A DNA stretch of 64,000 nt, taken from the NCBI GenBank assembly GCA_022559845.1, contig CM040123.1:316181933-316245932 (forward strand), given 5' to 3'. A program made the translations under genes and the position numbers. The stretch comes from Amorphophallus konjac. Lineage: Eukaryota > Streptophyta > Magnoliopsida > Alismatales > Araceae. The notes under the pieces are model-generated. The model had not been told where the DNA came from, did not search any database, and was given only the letters and a program-made list of their open reading frames with translations. Positions 1-11,188 of the stretch are shown piece by piece. Every line of letters starts with the position of its first letter. Positions within the stretch are counted from its first letter, which is position 1.

Positions 1-719
1 ACTTTAAACGACCAAATTACAACCCAATTCTTAATCAATCGAGCCCAAACAAGGCCCAATCGAAAGGTCAACCCTAGTAGATCGATATACACTTCGAAAC
101 CCTAACCCTAGACCCATAAATTGGCGGCGGCGGCGTCAGATTAGGCTTCATCCTGGATTTTTCGCCGGTTCTTCTTCCTTGCACTCTCAAGTCCAATTCG
201 ATCTCTAGAATGACCTACATGCTCAATAAATAGAGGGCTTTCACAGCCCTAGACCTCCTTTTATTTTTCCAACTGGTGGCATGGACTTTCGTGGCCAGAG
301 TCGAGCATATTTGGGCGTTATAGGAGTGGCCAGATTAGGGTTCCGGCGACCCCTTTTCTTCTCCTCTTTCCAGCGATAAAAGGTAGGTGTCTCTCAGGTG
401 TAAAGACTAAGTTAATATACCATCTTGTTTGTTTTCCTGAGCCCTTTCTTTTGATACCTAATTGCCTAAATTTCATTCACCATGCTGCCCTAATTTCATG
501 TTTTACTCCTAGGTATACAAAAGGGTAACTTTCATGTTAACTAGTCTTACGTTTAATTTAGTCATGTTAAGTCTTAATCAAGGCATGTGATCTTATACGA
601 TTTTTAATGCTCTTTCTAATGGTAGCAATTTTCCCTAATTTTAGTTCACCCTATCATGAGAAACTGAGGTTTTTATCATGGCATGTCGAGGTTCACTGTC
701 GGCGTGGTCTCGGGTTGAG

Positions 720-925
720 TAACGGTCCTTCCAGTGACCGCTAGAACTCTGGCGGTCGCATGATAAACCACCACTAGGGTCTGGCGGCCCCACGATAGAC
801 CGCCTCAAGCCTACGTTTTCAAAAGAGAAAAAAAATATTTATATTTATGTTCTGATATGAAACGGCCCTATGATAGACTGTTTTATGATTCTGGCGGCCC
901 TTATATAGACTGTTTCTGTCCTATG
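720..925. repeat. Cluster of short imperfect inverted repeats in LTR
   Basis: About five units of 20-25 bp with the pattern CGGYC..N6-8..GACCG or GGCGGCCC..TAGACYG, for example 'aacggtccttccagtgaccgc' and 'ggcggccccacgatagaccgcc'. Each unit can fold as a small hairpin. A second group with the same pattern lies at 1450-1760. Confidence 0.55.
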
Positions 926-1449
926 GCAGGGTGTTTTTAAACTCTATTTCATGCATTTTTAACCAGGAAACTACCATGTTTTAATATGTTATGGTGACCT
1001 GTAACAATGCAGAACGTGATATTAATCTATTACCATGGTTAGAGACATGATTTCCATGAAAGTAGCTTTGACAATCCTAAGTTAAATGACCATATGAAAC
1101 TTGATAAAAGCTTGGTTATTAATCTTGTAAAATTTGAACCATGCTGTTATAAACTGTTATATTATGATTTTGATATTATTGTTTGACCGTCATACCACTC
1201 CGGTGGGATTGACTGACCGCATCATCTCGTTTTCCGTGTTTCATTTAGCCTCAATCGTGTAATGGCTGGGACTCTTCACTGGATATTCCTTCCATCGGAC
1301 TAGGACCACTATTATGAAACCTCTGTAAGTCCCCGTGAGCCTGGGATTCCCACCAGGATGCCAGGCGGGTTGTATCCTAAAGACCTGAACCCATGAACGT
1401 GATTTGATTCGTGTTTTGGGCCAGTCCAAACTGGATTGCTCTGTGACCG

Positions 1450-1760
1450 TAGCGGCCCATCTTGAGACCCCTAAGTGACCTTGGAGGCCCAAGGTTAGAC
1501 CGCTACTGTTCTCCTGGCATGGTTAGTGATGGGCTTGGTTCAGTCAGATCCTTTTGAGCCATTCAGTTCTAACCTGGCCCAATCCATTTTATTGGACTTT
1601 AGCTTCATGGGCTAAACTCTAGTTTGGACCCATTCTGATTCGGGCTGAAATAAGGACCCTTTTGGGTTCACTTTAAGAGCCCATTATACTGAACCGTACG
1701 CGGTCTAATGTAGACCGTCATTATCACCTTAGCGGCCCAGTTATTGACCGCTACAGTTGA
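1450..1760. repeat. Second cluster of CGGYC/GACCG inverted repeats
   Basis: At least four units, including 'cgcggtctaatgtagaccgt' near 1697 and 'agcggcccagttattgaccgct' near 1731, arranged like the cluster at 720-925. No reading frame runs through them. Confidence 0.5.
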
Positions 1761-2824
1761 GATTTAATATGATTTTCATGTTTTATTATTTTGTTAGCAA
1801 TCATATCAAGGATGACCTTGAACTGCGAAATCTTGCTTGATTCTTGTCCTCTTTTGACTTTTCAGTCATTCCACTTGATATCCATTCCAATTTTGTTGGA
1901 ATTTCTCTTGATCTTAGAAGTAAGTTCATAAGCTTAAACCTTGGAACTCTTGGCCATTATTATTCGTGAATGTCTAGATTTCGTGGGATCTATGATCCAA
2001 GCAAATCAATACCAAGGCAATCATATTTACGGGCCCAATTTGGTCTTGGGAGGAGCACCCGAAAAGTAGTTGATCCCCGAGGAGGTGAATGACTAGGTGT
2101 GGTATTTTGCACCGAGTACTATCTAGCGTGTTGAGTCTACGACATTCCACAACTTTCGTGATACTTGCTATACTTACTTGAAAGCATGAAATGCTTACTT
2201 GCGTGACATGACATGACTGGACTTGCCTTGACTTGAATTGGCCATTCTTTGAAAAGCTCTTGTTATTGGTGCTTGATATCTAGACTTGAAATGGTCCTTT
2301 CCTTTTAGCTAGTGATTGTCTTCTGATATTGTTGGTTACTTAGTTCGTTTTAATTGAGCCTCTCGCATTATTTATACATTCCTGAAAATGATTAATTACT
2401 TAAATTTTGCCTGATGATAGAGAGTAATTCCTACTGAGCTTCTTGCTCACCCCCCTTATTTCCATCCTTTTCAGGTAACGTGGTAGAAGGAACGCTTGCA
2501 ATTTGGGATCGGGCTAGCGTGATCGAGTGAACCTGGAACTTAGAGACCCGAGTCTTTTTATTTTCTTGAGTCTAGTTAGTATAGTGGGTCTTGCTATTTT
2601 CTCTTCTTTATTTCTTTCATTGAGTCTATTATTGAAAAAAATTGAGTCAAATTTATAATTCAATTTCCAAATATCAATAAAACCCTAATTTTCTCAGATT
2701 AATGGTCTCCATGTGTTTGAATATTATTTATTATGTTTATTTATTTTCTACTCTAATTATCATGACTGTTTCGCTGTCACGTTCCGAGCATCGCTTCCCG
2801 CTGCTATCGGTTCGGGGCGTGATA

Positions 2825-3167
2825 GTCCCCGTCTGGAGGTTTTAGCCTGCTTCTTTATTTTTTACTGCTTGTTCCGATTCCCTCGTTGGTTGTGGATTGT
2901 GTCCCCTGATGAGGTTGCTCGTTTCTTTTTCTATTTATTTATTTAGTTTCTCCAGACTGGTGTCATTTTGGTCTGATCATTTCTTGTGTTTAGTTCAGAG
3001 TTTTCCAGAAGATTCCCATCGCTCGTTGACAAGGAAACGGGTGTCTTTTACCTTAACACCCACTTTTCAGTCTGCTCGCTTCATTTCCGCTTCGTCTCCA
3101 TGTTCCATTTCACTTTCGCTTCACCTCCACTCGCTCCCCTGCTAAGAGGACGTTAAGGAGGGGCATC
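2825..3167 (+). other. Untranslated 3' internal end of an LTR element, with polypurine tract
   Basis: This stretch is T- and C-rich with no recognisable protein. It ends in a purine-rich tract (aaggaggggcatc, about 3154-3167) directly before a TGTTGACACC LTR start at 3168, the expected arrangement of polypurine tract and 3' LTR. The Tekay-like LTR ending at 2824 probably inserted into or next to this element. Confidence 0.45.
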
Positions 3168-3423
3168 TGTTGACACCTATTTTTTACCTTTGAATTGAGT
3201 CATTCTTCTTACCTTTATTTTTGATGACCTCGAGTTGCCCATTACTCATTGGGCCATGTTTTAGCACTTCTTTGGGCTTATTTTATGGGTACTTTCCTCC
3301 CTGGCTGGGCTTGCTCCCCAAATCTCTCAAGTTTGGGCTTAATGGGGTTTGATTTAACTTGGCCTTTGGGGTAAATGGGCTCATTTATCCCATTTTATTA
3401 TTTTTCACCGTCCAGCTCAAACA

Positions 3424-3860
3424 CGGTCTAGCGATAGACCGTTTAGCGGGATCGACGGTCTATGGTAAGACCGTTTGTTTTGACCTCTGGACAAATGTCT
3501 ATTTATCCTAATTTTCACCGACACCGGATAAGCGGTCTAGTATTAGACCGTTTGAGCTGGTCTGGCGGCCCATCAATTGACCGTTTATGGGCCAGAGTCC
3601 TAAATCGGTCAGTTTTCTGGATAAATATTTATTTTTATTGATTTACCACCGACACTGTATAAACGCCCTAGCAATGGGCCATTTTCCTTGTTGGGCGGTC
3701 TATCGATAGATCGTTTTCCAATACAGAGTCCTACGCCGGTTGAGTCGGTGTATTCTTTGGATAAAGGGTTTTATTTATCTATTTCCACCGACACCATGTA
3801 GGTAGTCTAGCAATGGACCGTTTATATGTGTGGGCGGCCCATCGATCGACCGCATACAAG
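3424..3860. repeat. Palindrome array CGGTCTA..TAGACCG in LTR U3
   Basis: Eight units of about 18-24 bp spaced 30-80 bp apart. The best are CGGTCTA-N4-TAGACCG at 3424-3441, ACGGTCT-N6-AGACCGT at 3455-3474 and CGGTCTA-N4-TAGACCG at 3533-3550. Others are variants such as 'ggcggcccatcaattgaccg' and 'gggcggtctatcgatagatcg'. They lie 5' of the TATA box at 4070. Confidence 0.7.
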
Positions 3861-4069
3861 GTCGAGATCCTTGCTTTAACAGATTTTTTCTCTCCCCATC
3901 CGTGGTTAAGTTAGCTACTTCGCCCTCGAATTTCTCCGTGGATTCTTAACCAAATTGGGTCCCGTTTGATCCTGACAAAAATTGGGAGTATTATCTCTGT
4001 TTTATCCAAAAGAATCCCGGCCTAGTTCTCGCTGGAAAACCATCAATTTCGAGTGGACTTTCAAGGGTC

Positions 4070-4077
4070 TATAAATA
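4070..4077 (+). promoter_or_regulatory. TATA box of the 3168-4480 LTR
   Basis: TATAAATA in the context 'gggtctataaataaca', placed in the second half of the LTR, downstream of the palindrome array and upstream of a C-rich stretch. Confidence 0.5.
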
Positions 4078-4480
4078 ACACCCTTAGTCCAAGCTTGCGA
4101 GGGGGGGGGAGATCTAGTATTTGCGTCGAAGTGTTGCCGAGTTCTTGAGCCGATCTCAGAAAGGGAGAAAGGCTTCCTACGTTCTAATAAGCTTTCAGTT
4201 TGTGGAGTAGTCATTGTTTAGTGTTTTGGTCTAGGCATTTGCACCATTTAGTCATTATTGCATGGTCATTCTTCTCCACTTTCAACCACATTTTTCACTG
4301 GCATTTCACATTCTTTCACCCTTCCTACTATTTTCACGCCCATAGGGGTTAAAAACCCCCCCCAGGTATCCCCCGTTCCATTCATGCGTTTAGTTTTCCA
4401 CTTATTTTCATAGATATTGCACTTCCTAAACTAATTTGAGTTGTGTTTTATGGTCGTTTGTTGTGTCTTGCAGGTCAACA

Positions 4481-4985
4481 GGAGCTTTAGCACGAGACCC
4501 ATTCCCTCTGCCGGCCAGAAGGGGTGGAGGATCAAGTCCCTTGGCTTGGAGTCTGGCGGCTTTGCGCGGTCTGTCTTCGTCCGTCTTCAGAGGTGTGTGG
4601 TCCTCCTCAGACTGTCCAGATCCTGTTCGCGGCCGACCTCAGACTGTCTAAGCCCCAAACGAGAATTCTTCCCGCGTTCCTCCTCAGCGCTGTACGCGGC
4701 CTGTCGTTCGGCCGTCTACGTACTTCGGCGGCTTCCAGAGGACCATTTTTATCCTGTCTCAGTGCTGCATCAGTGGCGAGTGTCTTCATTTTCTCCTCCC
4801 CTTTCCAAGGTATGTGGTGCTCTTTCGTTGTACTATATATCTTGGTGGCGATCACAACATGCTTCTGTGTGTGAGTAATTCAATGGTTGCATTGTTTTGT
4901 TCCTTTCATGCTAGTCACTCACACACATATTCACTCTTTTCTCCTTAGCCCTTTAGCACGTTTCACATTTTGGTTTAGGGAGAAA
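4481..4985. other. Unassigned GC-rich stretch right of the Tat-like LTR
   Basis: No recognisable protein: three overlapping frames are open for 70-145 codons but encode nothing familiar, as expected from a GC-rich stretch with few stop codons. Several 'cctcctcag', 'cagactgtc' and 'cggcc' words recur. It may be the continuation of an LTR (U5/leader) or unrelated flank. Confidence 0.3.
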
Positions 4986-4989
4986 GAAA

Positions 4990-5310
4990 GTATCTACACC
5001 CCGACCTTGAAACAAGCACCGACCTTAGCTGTGAGTTGGTGAAATGTGCACCGACCTTCATATGACTCATACTGAAATGTGCACCAACCTACATGTGAGG
5101 AAATATGAAATGTGCACCGACCTTCATATGGCTCAGACTGAAATGTGCACCGACCTTCCTAATGTGCATAGACTTGGTTTGAAAATGTGCACAGACTTGG
5201 TAAATGAATGTGCACAGACTTGGTTTGAAAATGTGCACAAACTTGGTCATACTATATACAAATGTGCACAGACTTGGGTATGCTAAGTTCCAAATGTGCA
5301 CCGACCTCAA
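4990..5310 (+). repeat. Array of a 12-bp motif TGTGCACCGACCT / TGTGCACAGACTT
   Basis: About 13 copies spaced 20-40 bp apart. The first half favours TGCACCGACCT, followed by 'tcatatg'; the second half favours TGTGCACAGACTTGG. Six copies carry ACCGAC, the core of the DRE/CRT element known to bind plant DREB/CBF factors. Spacing is irregular, so this is not a simple satellite. Related arrays lie at 12060-13690 and, inverted, at 26790-27150. Confidence 0.75.
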
Positions 5311-5494
5311 TGGAGAAGAAGCACATGTTCGACGAAATGCCTCAATGAGCGGCTCCCAAGGCCATTCTTAGTAAACCTACATCGTTTTTTGAATTGGATC
5401 CAGAGAGCAAAAATTGGAACCGCAAATGCCTAAAAACACGTCTTTTGAGGTCTCCTTGCTAAGTCAACCATCCTTGTCATCATTAGCTTGCTAT
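5311..5494. other. Flank left of the Copia 5' LTR
   Basis: Nothing recognisable. The last five bases (gctat, 5490-5494) would be the target-site duplication of the Copia element that starts at 5495, but its 3' end is not in the window, so this cannot be checked. Confidence 0.3.
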
Positions 5495-6226
5495 TGTTGA
5501 GTTTCTCCAAGTGATTTTGATGATAACAAAACCTTGAACTCAGTTTTCATCTCATGCCATGTCTAAGTAATCACATGCAGTCTAAAACCTTCTTCTAGAA
5601 GGACTGATTGCGGCTATAAAAAGGGAAGACCTCGTGCATGAAGAAGCGCACTGCTGTATGAATTAAAGCTGGGTCTTTTAGAAAGAAGTAGAGCGTGAAG
5701 AAGAAAAGGGGGGAAAAGAAATAAAGGAGAGATGAGAGCTTGCTTGCCCTATCACGGTGCCTTTCCTCTAAAGCCATTGCACCTGCAGCGTTGTTTTGTT
5801 TTTTCCTTTGTTTCTCTTTTTATAGATCAACCTTTTTTGGGGCTTGTCCCCGTGTGTGGTGAGGACTTCATCCTTGTGAGGAGTTTTCTCCTCGTGTGTG
5901 TGTGTGTGGTTACACTTCTTTTGGCCAAAGAGTTGAAGCCGCTCCTAGTTGGGAGAGGGGTGGACGAAGGTTTGTCCTGGGACAACTGAACCACCTTAAA
6001 ACCTTGTGCCATGGTGTGATGCTCTCCTTCCATCTCTCTAATCTCCATTCATAGGGTTTCTAAGATCTTCATCCTTTCATTCCACTGCATAACCCACTGT
6101 TTATAGTTCAGATCTGTGCTTCGTTTTGGTTCATCAATGTTCATCTAGAAAAACACTTAAAAGTGCTATTTGTGTATACCTGGATCTATTCACCCCCCCT
6201 CTAGATCCTCTCTTAACCATCCAACA
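5495..6226 (+). repeat. Intact 5' LTR of the Copia element (732 bp)
   Basis: It begins TGTTGAG and ends CCAACA (TGTT..AACA termini), directly followed by a primer binding site. A TATA box (ctataaaaag) lies at about 5614-5623. The R/U5 part contains GGGG-cttgt-CCCC, a GAGGA..TCCTY stem, a short GT run (5897-5909) and a GGTGG..CCACC stem at 5959-5995, then a C-rich 'caccccccct' end typical of plant Copia LTRs. Only this copy keeps the first 143 bp; the five downstream LTR pieces all begin at the equivalent of 5638. Confidence 0.85.
5614..5623 (+). promoter_or_regulatory. TATA box in Copia 5' LTR
   Basis: 'gcggctataaaaaggg' is a strong TATA context about 120 bp inside the LTR. It lies upstream of the tandem junction point, so the five internal LTR pieces lack it and probably lack a core promoter. 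Confidence 0.6.
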
Positions 6227-6228
6227 GT

Positions 6229-6240
6229 TGGTATCAGAGC
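6229..6240 (+). other. Primer binding site (initiator tRNA-Met)
   Basis: TGGTATCAGAGC, two bases after the LTR end, complementary to the 3' end of plant initiator Met tRNA. It is repeated in the tandem units at 8847 and 22772, and in degraded form in the others (for example 'tatgagagc' in unit 3 and 'tatcaaagc' in unit 4). Confidence 0.85.
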
Positions 6241-6252
6241 AGGTTCCTAGAG

Positions 6253-8249
6253 ATGTGGTCCAATGACCGAGGGAGATCCGATGGGAGTGTCCCTCGCAGC
6301 TATGTAGCTGAGGGCTAGGCCATCAATAAACCGTCATTTTTCGATGGTACTAACTATCTATATTGGAAGAGCCGAATGAAAGTTTTTCTACGTGCTCAGG
6401 ATCACCAGATTTGCCGTGTGGTTAGTAAGGGTCCTTTTGTCTTACCCGAGGTAGATGATACCTGGACCCCATATTAGGTTAAAAAATCCACCACTAATTG
6501 GAGCGCCATGAATATCATGCAATGCGCTATCCATCCCATAGAATACTCAAGAATCTCCACTTGCAAATCCACAAAAGAAATGTGGGATAAACTTGAGTTA
6601 ATCTATGAGGGGACATCTGAGGTAAGGGCCACCAAGGCTAACATGTTAACTTCCGAATATGAGATGTTTAGAATGAAGCCAGAAGAATCTATCTCTGAAA
6701 TGTATGCAGGATTCGCTCAGCTAACAAACAATTTGAAACTTCTAGGCAAAGAATATTCTCAAGCTAAACTAGTTAGGAAGATCCTCAGATCTCTCACCCC
6801 AGCGTGGCACACTAAGGCCACTGTCATTGAGGATTCAAAGGATCTATCTAAACTGACCATTAACGGACTAATAGGCTCACTCATGACATATGAGCTCAAT
6901 TTCAAACGAAGTGAGGAAGATATCAAACCCAAGAAGATTGTTGGGCTCACGGTCTCTGAGAACACAGAAGACTCGGATGAAGAGGATGAAGATGACATCC
7001 CAAAAACTTCACTGGCCGACCATGCTATGCTCACTAGACAATTCAAGAAATTCCTAAGAGAAGAGGTAAATTCCAAATGAAGAAGAAGAACCCCAAGGTA
7101 AGTAGAAATTCCAACTTCAGATCCACTCAACCTAAGAAGTCTGACACTATGATTTGCTACCAGTGCAAGAAACCAGGACACATGCGAGGAGTGTGTCCTG
7201 AGTTGATGAGGCAGCTATCCAAGGCCAAGGGAAAGAAGCCCAAGGCCATGGTCTCCACTTGGAGCGATGAAGAAGAGGAGGATGAAAGCCTCTCTAAGGA
7301 TGAAGATGAAGACGATTTCTGCTTCATGGCTGACGAGAGTGAGGATCAGCTAAGAAATCCTTTCAAGACCTTTTCATTAGAGGATTGGGAAGAGGCATAT
7401 GCAGATCTTCTTGAAAAATATGAAAGGTATAGAAACGAGAATAAGCAATTGAAGAAGAAACTTAACTCTCTTGCTTAGAATGATTTTGTTAGCAAGGAGC
7501 TGGAAACCATAAGAGCTGAGAAAGAAGAACTGAAAAAACAAGCTGCAATCACTTGCTTAGATCTGTTAGTCTGAAAAGAAGAGAGTGTTGCACTTAATGA
7601 ACACTTAAGCCAGATTAAAAAAAGATGTGAAGAGGGGGAAAATGAGAGTAGACTTAATCTTGAAAAGTATGAGGCCGTTAACACTGTTAATCTTGTGATG
7701 CAAAAAAAACTTGGAAAGAACTAAAGAAGAGTTGAAGGGCAAACAATCCACCCTAGAAAAAAGGACACTGGGAAAATCAATCTAGATGCTATTTTAGGTA
7801 CCCGTGTCAATTTTAGAAAGGAAGGGCTTGGTTTCAATCCTACCAATAAGAGGCCTTTTGAATTCAAAACTGTTTCCTTCTGTACTGAGAAAGGGAAATT
7901 GATTGGTGAAGAACCCGTGGAAGAGTACCGCACTCAACATGATACATAATCAGATCGAGGCACTAATCATAAGACCAGACCCAATGTTGCTAAGCCACAG
8001 AATCAACACAAGTCTGCCAAAAGGAGAGGTCAATGGTCTAGACCAAGAGGTCATGCTAGCACTAGCCAACCAAGGGAGACCAAGCCACAAAGTCAATATC
8101 ATAGACAAACAGGTCGAGGCCATAGTGCGCCCCAGCGTCCTTCAGGTCGAAGCACCTAGAACATGCCTCGACGCAGATCAGCCTACCACTCTGAAAAAAA
8201 GAATCACCACAATGACAGAAGAAAATTCAATGGTCAGCCCAGCATGGGT
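6253..8249 (+). pseudogene. gag: Copia gag, tandem unit 1 (defective)
   Basis: Start ATG at 6253 (MWSND..), reading through FDGTNYLYWKSRM (N-terminal gag domain) and the UBN2-type gag core, then a CCHC knuckle CYQCKKPGHMRGVC from about 7155, an acidic DEEEEDE stretch, a Lys/Glu coiled coil and a basic Gln/Arg-rich tail. Gag normally packages element RNA in cytoplasmic particles. Breaks: TAG in the N-terminal part (AEG*AINKP), TAG at about 6475, a one-base deletion near 7057 that shifts frame before the knuckle, the TAG at 7476-7478 shared by all six copies, and a frameshift in the 'cttggaaag' region shared by most. The two open pieces are 6508-7080 and 7077-7478. Confidence 0.8.
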
Positions 8250-8844
8250 ATGAAGAAGCGCGTTGTTGTGTGAGTTAAAGCTGGGTATTTCAGAAAGAAG
8301 TAGAGCGCGAAGAAGAAAAGGGGGGAAAAGAAAGAAAGGAGAGATGAGAGCTTGCTTGCCCTATCACGGTGCCTTTCCTCTAAAGCCATTGCACCTGCAG
8401 CATTATTTTGTTTTTTCCTCTATTTCTCTTTTTACAGATCAACCTTTTCTGTGGGGCTTGTCCCCATGTGTGGTGAGGACTTCATCTTCATGAGGAGTTT
8501 TCTCCCCGTGTGTGTGTGTGTGTGTGGTTACACTTCTTTTGGCCAAAGAGTGGAAGCCTCTCCTAGCTGGGAGAGGGGTGGACGTAGGTTTGTCCTGGGA
8601 CAACCGAACCACCTTAAGACCTTGTGCCATGGTGTGATGCTCTCCTTCCACCTCTCCTATCTCCATTCACAGGGTTTCCAAGATCTTCATCCTTTCATTC
8701 CACTGTGTAACCCACTATTTACAGTTCAGATCTGTGCTTCATTTTGGTTCCTCGTTGTTAATCTAGAAAAACACTTAAAAGTGCTATTTGTGATTACATG
8801 GATCTATTCAACCCCCCTCTAGATCCTATCTTAACCATCCAACA
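8250..8844 (+). repeat. LTR piece of tandem unit 2 (lacks first 143 bp)
   Basis: It begins exactly where gag of unit 1 ends ('catgggt|atgaagaagcg') and ends CCAACA before a good PBS. It contains the GAGGAG-tttt-CTCCTC type hairpins, a GT run (8508-8526) and the GGTGG..CCACC stem at 8577-8613. No TATA box is present. Confidence 0.8.
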
Positions 8845-8870
8845 GTTGGTATCAGAGCAGGTTCCTAGAG

Positions 8871-10810
8871 ATGTGGTCCAATGACCCAGGGAGATCCGAT
8901 GGGAGTGTCCCTCGCAGCTATGTAGCTGAGGGCCAGGCCATCAATAAATCGCCATTTTTCGATGGTACTAACTATCTATACTGGAAGAGCCGAATGAAAG
9001 TTTTTCTGCATGCTCAGGATCACCAGATTTGGCGTGTGGTTAGTAAGGGTCCTTTTGTCTTACCTAAGGTAGATGATACCTGGACCCCATATCAGGTTAA
9101 AAAATCAACCACTAATTGGAGCGCCGTGAATATTATGGAATGCGCTATCCACCCCACAGAATACTCAAGAATCTCCACTTGTAAATCCGTAAAAGAAATG
9201 TGGGATAAACTTGCGTTAATCTATGAAAGGACATCTTAGGTAAGGGCCACCAAGGCCAACCTGTTAACTACCGAATATGTGATGTTCGAAATGAAGCCAA
9301 AAGAATCTATTTCTGAAATGTATGCAAGATTCCTTAAGCTAACAAACAATTTGAAACTTCTAGGTAAAGAATATTCTGAAGCTGAACTCGTTAGGAAGAT
9401 CCTCAGATCTCTCGCCCCAACGTGGAACACTAAGGCCACTGTTATTGAGATTCAAAGGATCTATCTAAACTGACCATTGACGGACTAATAGGCTCGCTCA
9501 TGACATATGAGCTCACTTTCAAGCGAAGTGAGGAAGATATCAAACCCAAGAAGATTGTTGGGCTCAGGGTCTCTGAGAACACAGAAGACTCAGATGAAGA
9601 GGATGAAGATGACATCCCAAAAACTTCACTGGCCAACCATGCTATGCTCACTAGACAGCTCAAGAAATTCTTAAGAAGAAGGGGTAAATTCCAAATGAAG
9701 AAGAAGAACCCCAGGCAAGTAGAAATTCCAACTTCAGATCCACTCAACCTAAGATGTCTGACACTATGATTTGCTACCAGTGCAAGAAACCAGGACACAT
9801 GCGAGGAGAGAGTCCTGAGTTGATGAGGCAACTGTCCAAGGCCAAGGGAAAGAAGCCCAAGGCCATGGTCTCCACTTGGAGAGATGAAGAAGAGGAGGAT
9901 GGAAGCCTCTCTACGGATGAAGATGAAGACGATTTCTACTTCATGGCTGACGAGAGTGAGGATCAGGTAAGAAATCGTTTCGAGACCTTTTCAATAGAGG
10001 ATTGGGAAGATGCATATGCAGATCTTCTTGAAAAATATGAAAGGTATAGAAAAGAGAATAAGCAATTGAAGAAGAAACTTAACTCTCTTGCTTAGAATGA
10101 TTCTGTTAGCAAGGAGCTGGAAACCATAAGAGCTGAGAATGAAGAACTGAAAAAACAAGCTGAAATCATCTGTTCAGATCTGTTAGTCTTAAAAGAAGAG
10201 AGTGTTGCTCTTAAAGAACATTTAAGCCAGATTAAACAAAGATGTGAAGAGTGGGAAAATGAGAGTAGACTTAATCTTGAAAAGTATGAGGCCGTTAACA
10301 CTGTTAATCTTGTGATGCAAAAAAAACTTGGAAAGAATTAAAGAAGAGTGGAAGGGCAAACAATCCACTCTAGAAAAAAATGACTCTGGGAAAATCTAAT
10401 CTAGATGCTATTTTAGGTACCCGGGTCAATTTTAGAAAGGAAGGGCTTGGTTTCAATCCTACCATTAAGAGGCCTTCTCAATTCAAAGCTGTTTCGTTCT
10501 ATCCTGAGAAAGGGAAATGGAAATTGATTGTTGAAGAACCTGTGGAAGAGAACCGTGCTCATCATGATACACAATCAGATAGAGGCACCAATCATAAGAC
10601 CAGACCTAATGTTGCTAAGAGACAGAATCAACACAAGTCTGCCAAAAGAGAGGTCAATGGTCTGGACCAAGAGGTCAAGCTAGCACTAGCCAACCAAGGG
10701 AGACCAAGCCACAAAGTCAATATCATAGACAAACTAGTCGAGGCCTTAGTGCGCCCCACCGTCCTTCAGGTCGAAGCACCTGGAACATGCCTCGGCGCAG
10801 ATCAGCCTAC
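8871..10810 (+). pseudogene. gag: Copia gag, tandem unit 2 (defective, interrupted)
   Basis: ATG at 8871, open to a GAG-to-TAG change at 9237-9239. A one-base deletion near 9448 shifts the frame. The CCHC knuckle is degraded (MRGESP in place of MRGECP). The shared TAG is at 10093-10095. The C-terminal part is interrupted at 10810 by the solo LTR and resumes at 14024-14091. It has the same domain order as unit 1. The gag tail keeps its RNA-binding-like basic composition but is out of frame. No functional product is expected. Confidence 0.75.
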
Positions 10811-11188
10811 TGATAGGGTTCTAGGCCCGGATACAGAGGGGGGTGAATATATCCTTCTACGAATAATGGCCCAAAATTAAAACTCTAAAGCTCAGATAAG
10901 CGGAATAAAAACTAGTGAGCTCTCCAAGATGAGATAATAAGACAACACTTGATCAAATAGTTGGACTGCAACAATGCAGCCACCTGATCAAACCAGAAAC
11001 GCAGACAGAACTATGGAAACCAAACTCACCTAGCAAAATATAATGCTAAGGTTACTGCAGATAGAAACAACAATAACAAATTAACTCCCATGATAACACA
11101 ACTAACCATGCATGCATAACCTGTGAATGGGAGGTAGAAGGCAAGGAGCAAACGCACAAAACAAAACCACTGCTCAAGAGATTTTTTA

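Larger units (their letters stand above)
1..2824 (+). mobile_element. Partial LTR of a Tekay-like Ty3/gypsy element (5' end outside window)
   Basis: The right edge ends in GGGGCGTGATA, which matches the GGGGCGTGACA end of the complete Tekay LTRs at 52685 and 60466. Inside it are counterparts of landmarks in those LTRs: a 'tactgagc..tgctcac' stretch followed by 'tttcaggtaacg' near 2430-2480, and a 'ggtc(t/c)tgggaggagcacccgaaa' block near 2043-2070. The sequence is therefore a distant relative of the same LTR family and not a copy. No primer binding site follows the end, so this is a 3' LTR, a solo LTR or a truncated copy. There is no supportable coding sequence. A TATA-like aataaatag lies near 224. 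Two clusters of short imperfect palindromes are listed separately. The lineage is inferred from LTR similarity only. Confidence 0.6.
3168..4480 (+). mobile_element. Candidate LTR of a Tat/Athila-type Ty3/gypsy element
   Basis: It starts TGTTGAC and ends GTCAACA, a perfect 7-bp inverted terminus, with a polypurine tract immediately upstream. The opening 'tgttgacacctattttttacc' resembles LTR starts known from Tat/Ogre-type elements. A TATA box (TATAAATA) is at 4070-4077. U3 carries a cluster of eight short palindromes at 3424-3860. No primer binding site follows 4480, so it is best read as a 3' LTR. The right border is inferred from the inverted terminus alone and could lie further right. Confidence 0.5.

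Noticed and set aside
100..116. Telomere-like repeat 'aaccctaaccctag'
   Set aside because: Only two units; a common telobox-like word in plant LTRs and promoters, not an interstitial telomere.
4436..4878. Frames of 71-145 codons right of the Tat-like LTR
   Set aside because: Three frames overlap in the same stretch; none has a recognisable domain, and the DNA looks like LTR or leader sequence.
5732..6048. 85-codon frame starting MRACLPYHGAF, repeated in several units
   Set aside because: It lies in LTR R/U5 upstream of the PBS and runs into the GT tract; its repetition follows from the tandem duplication.
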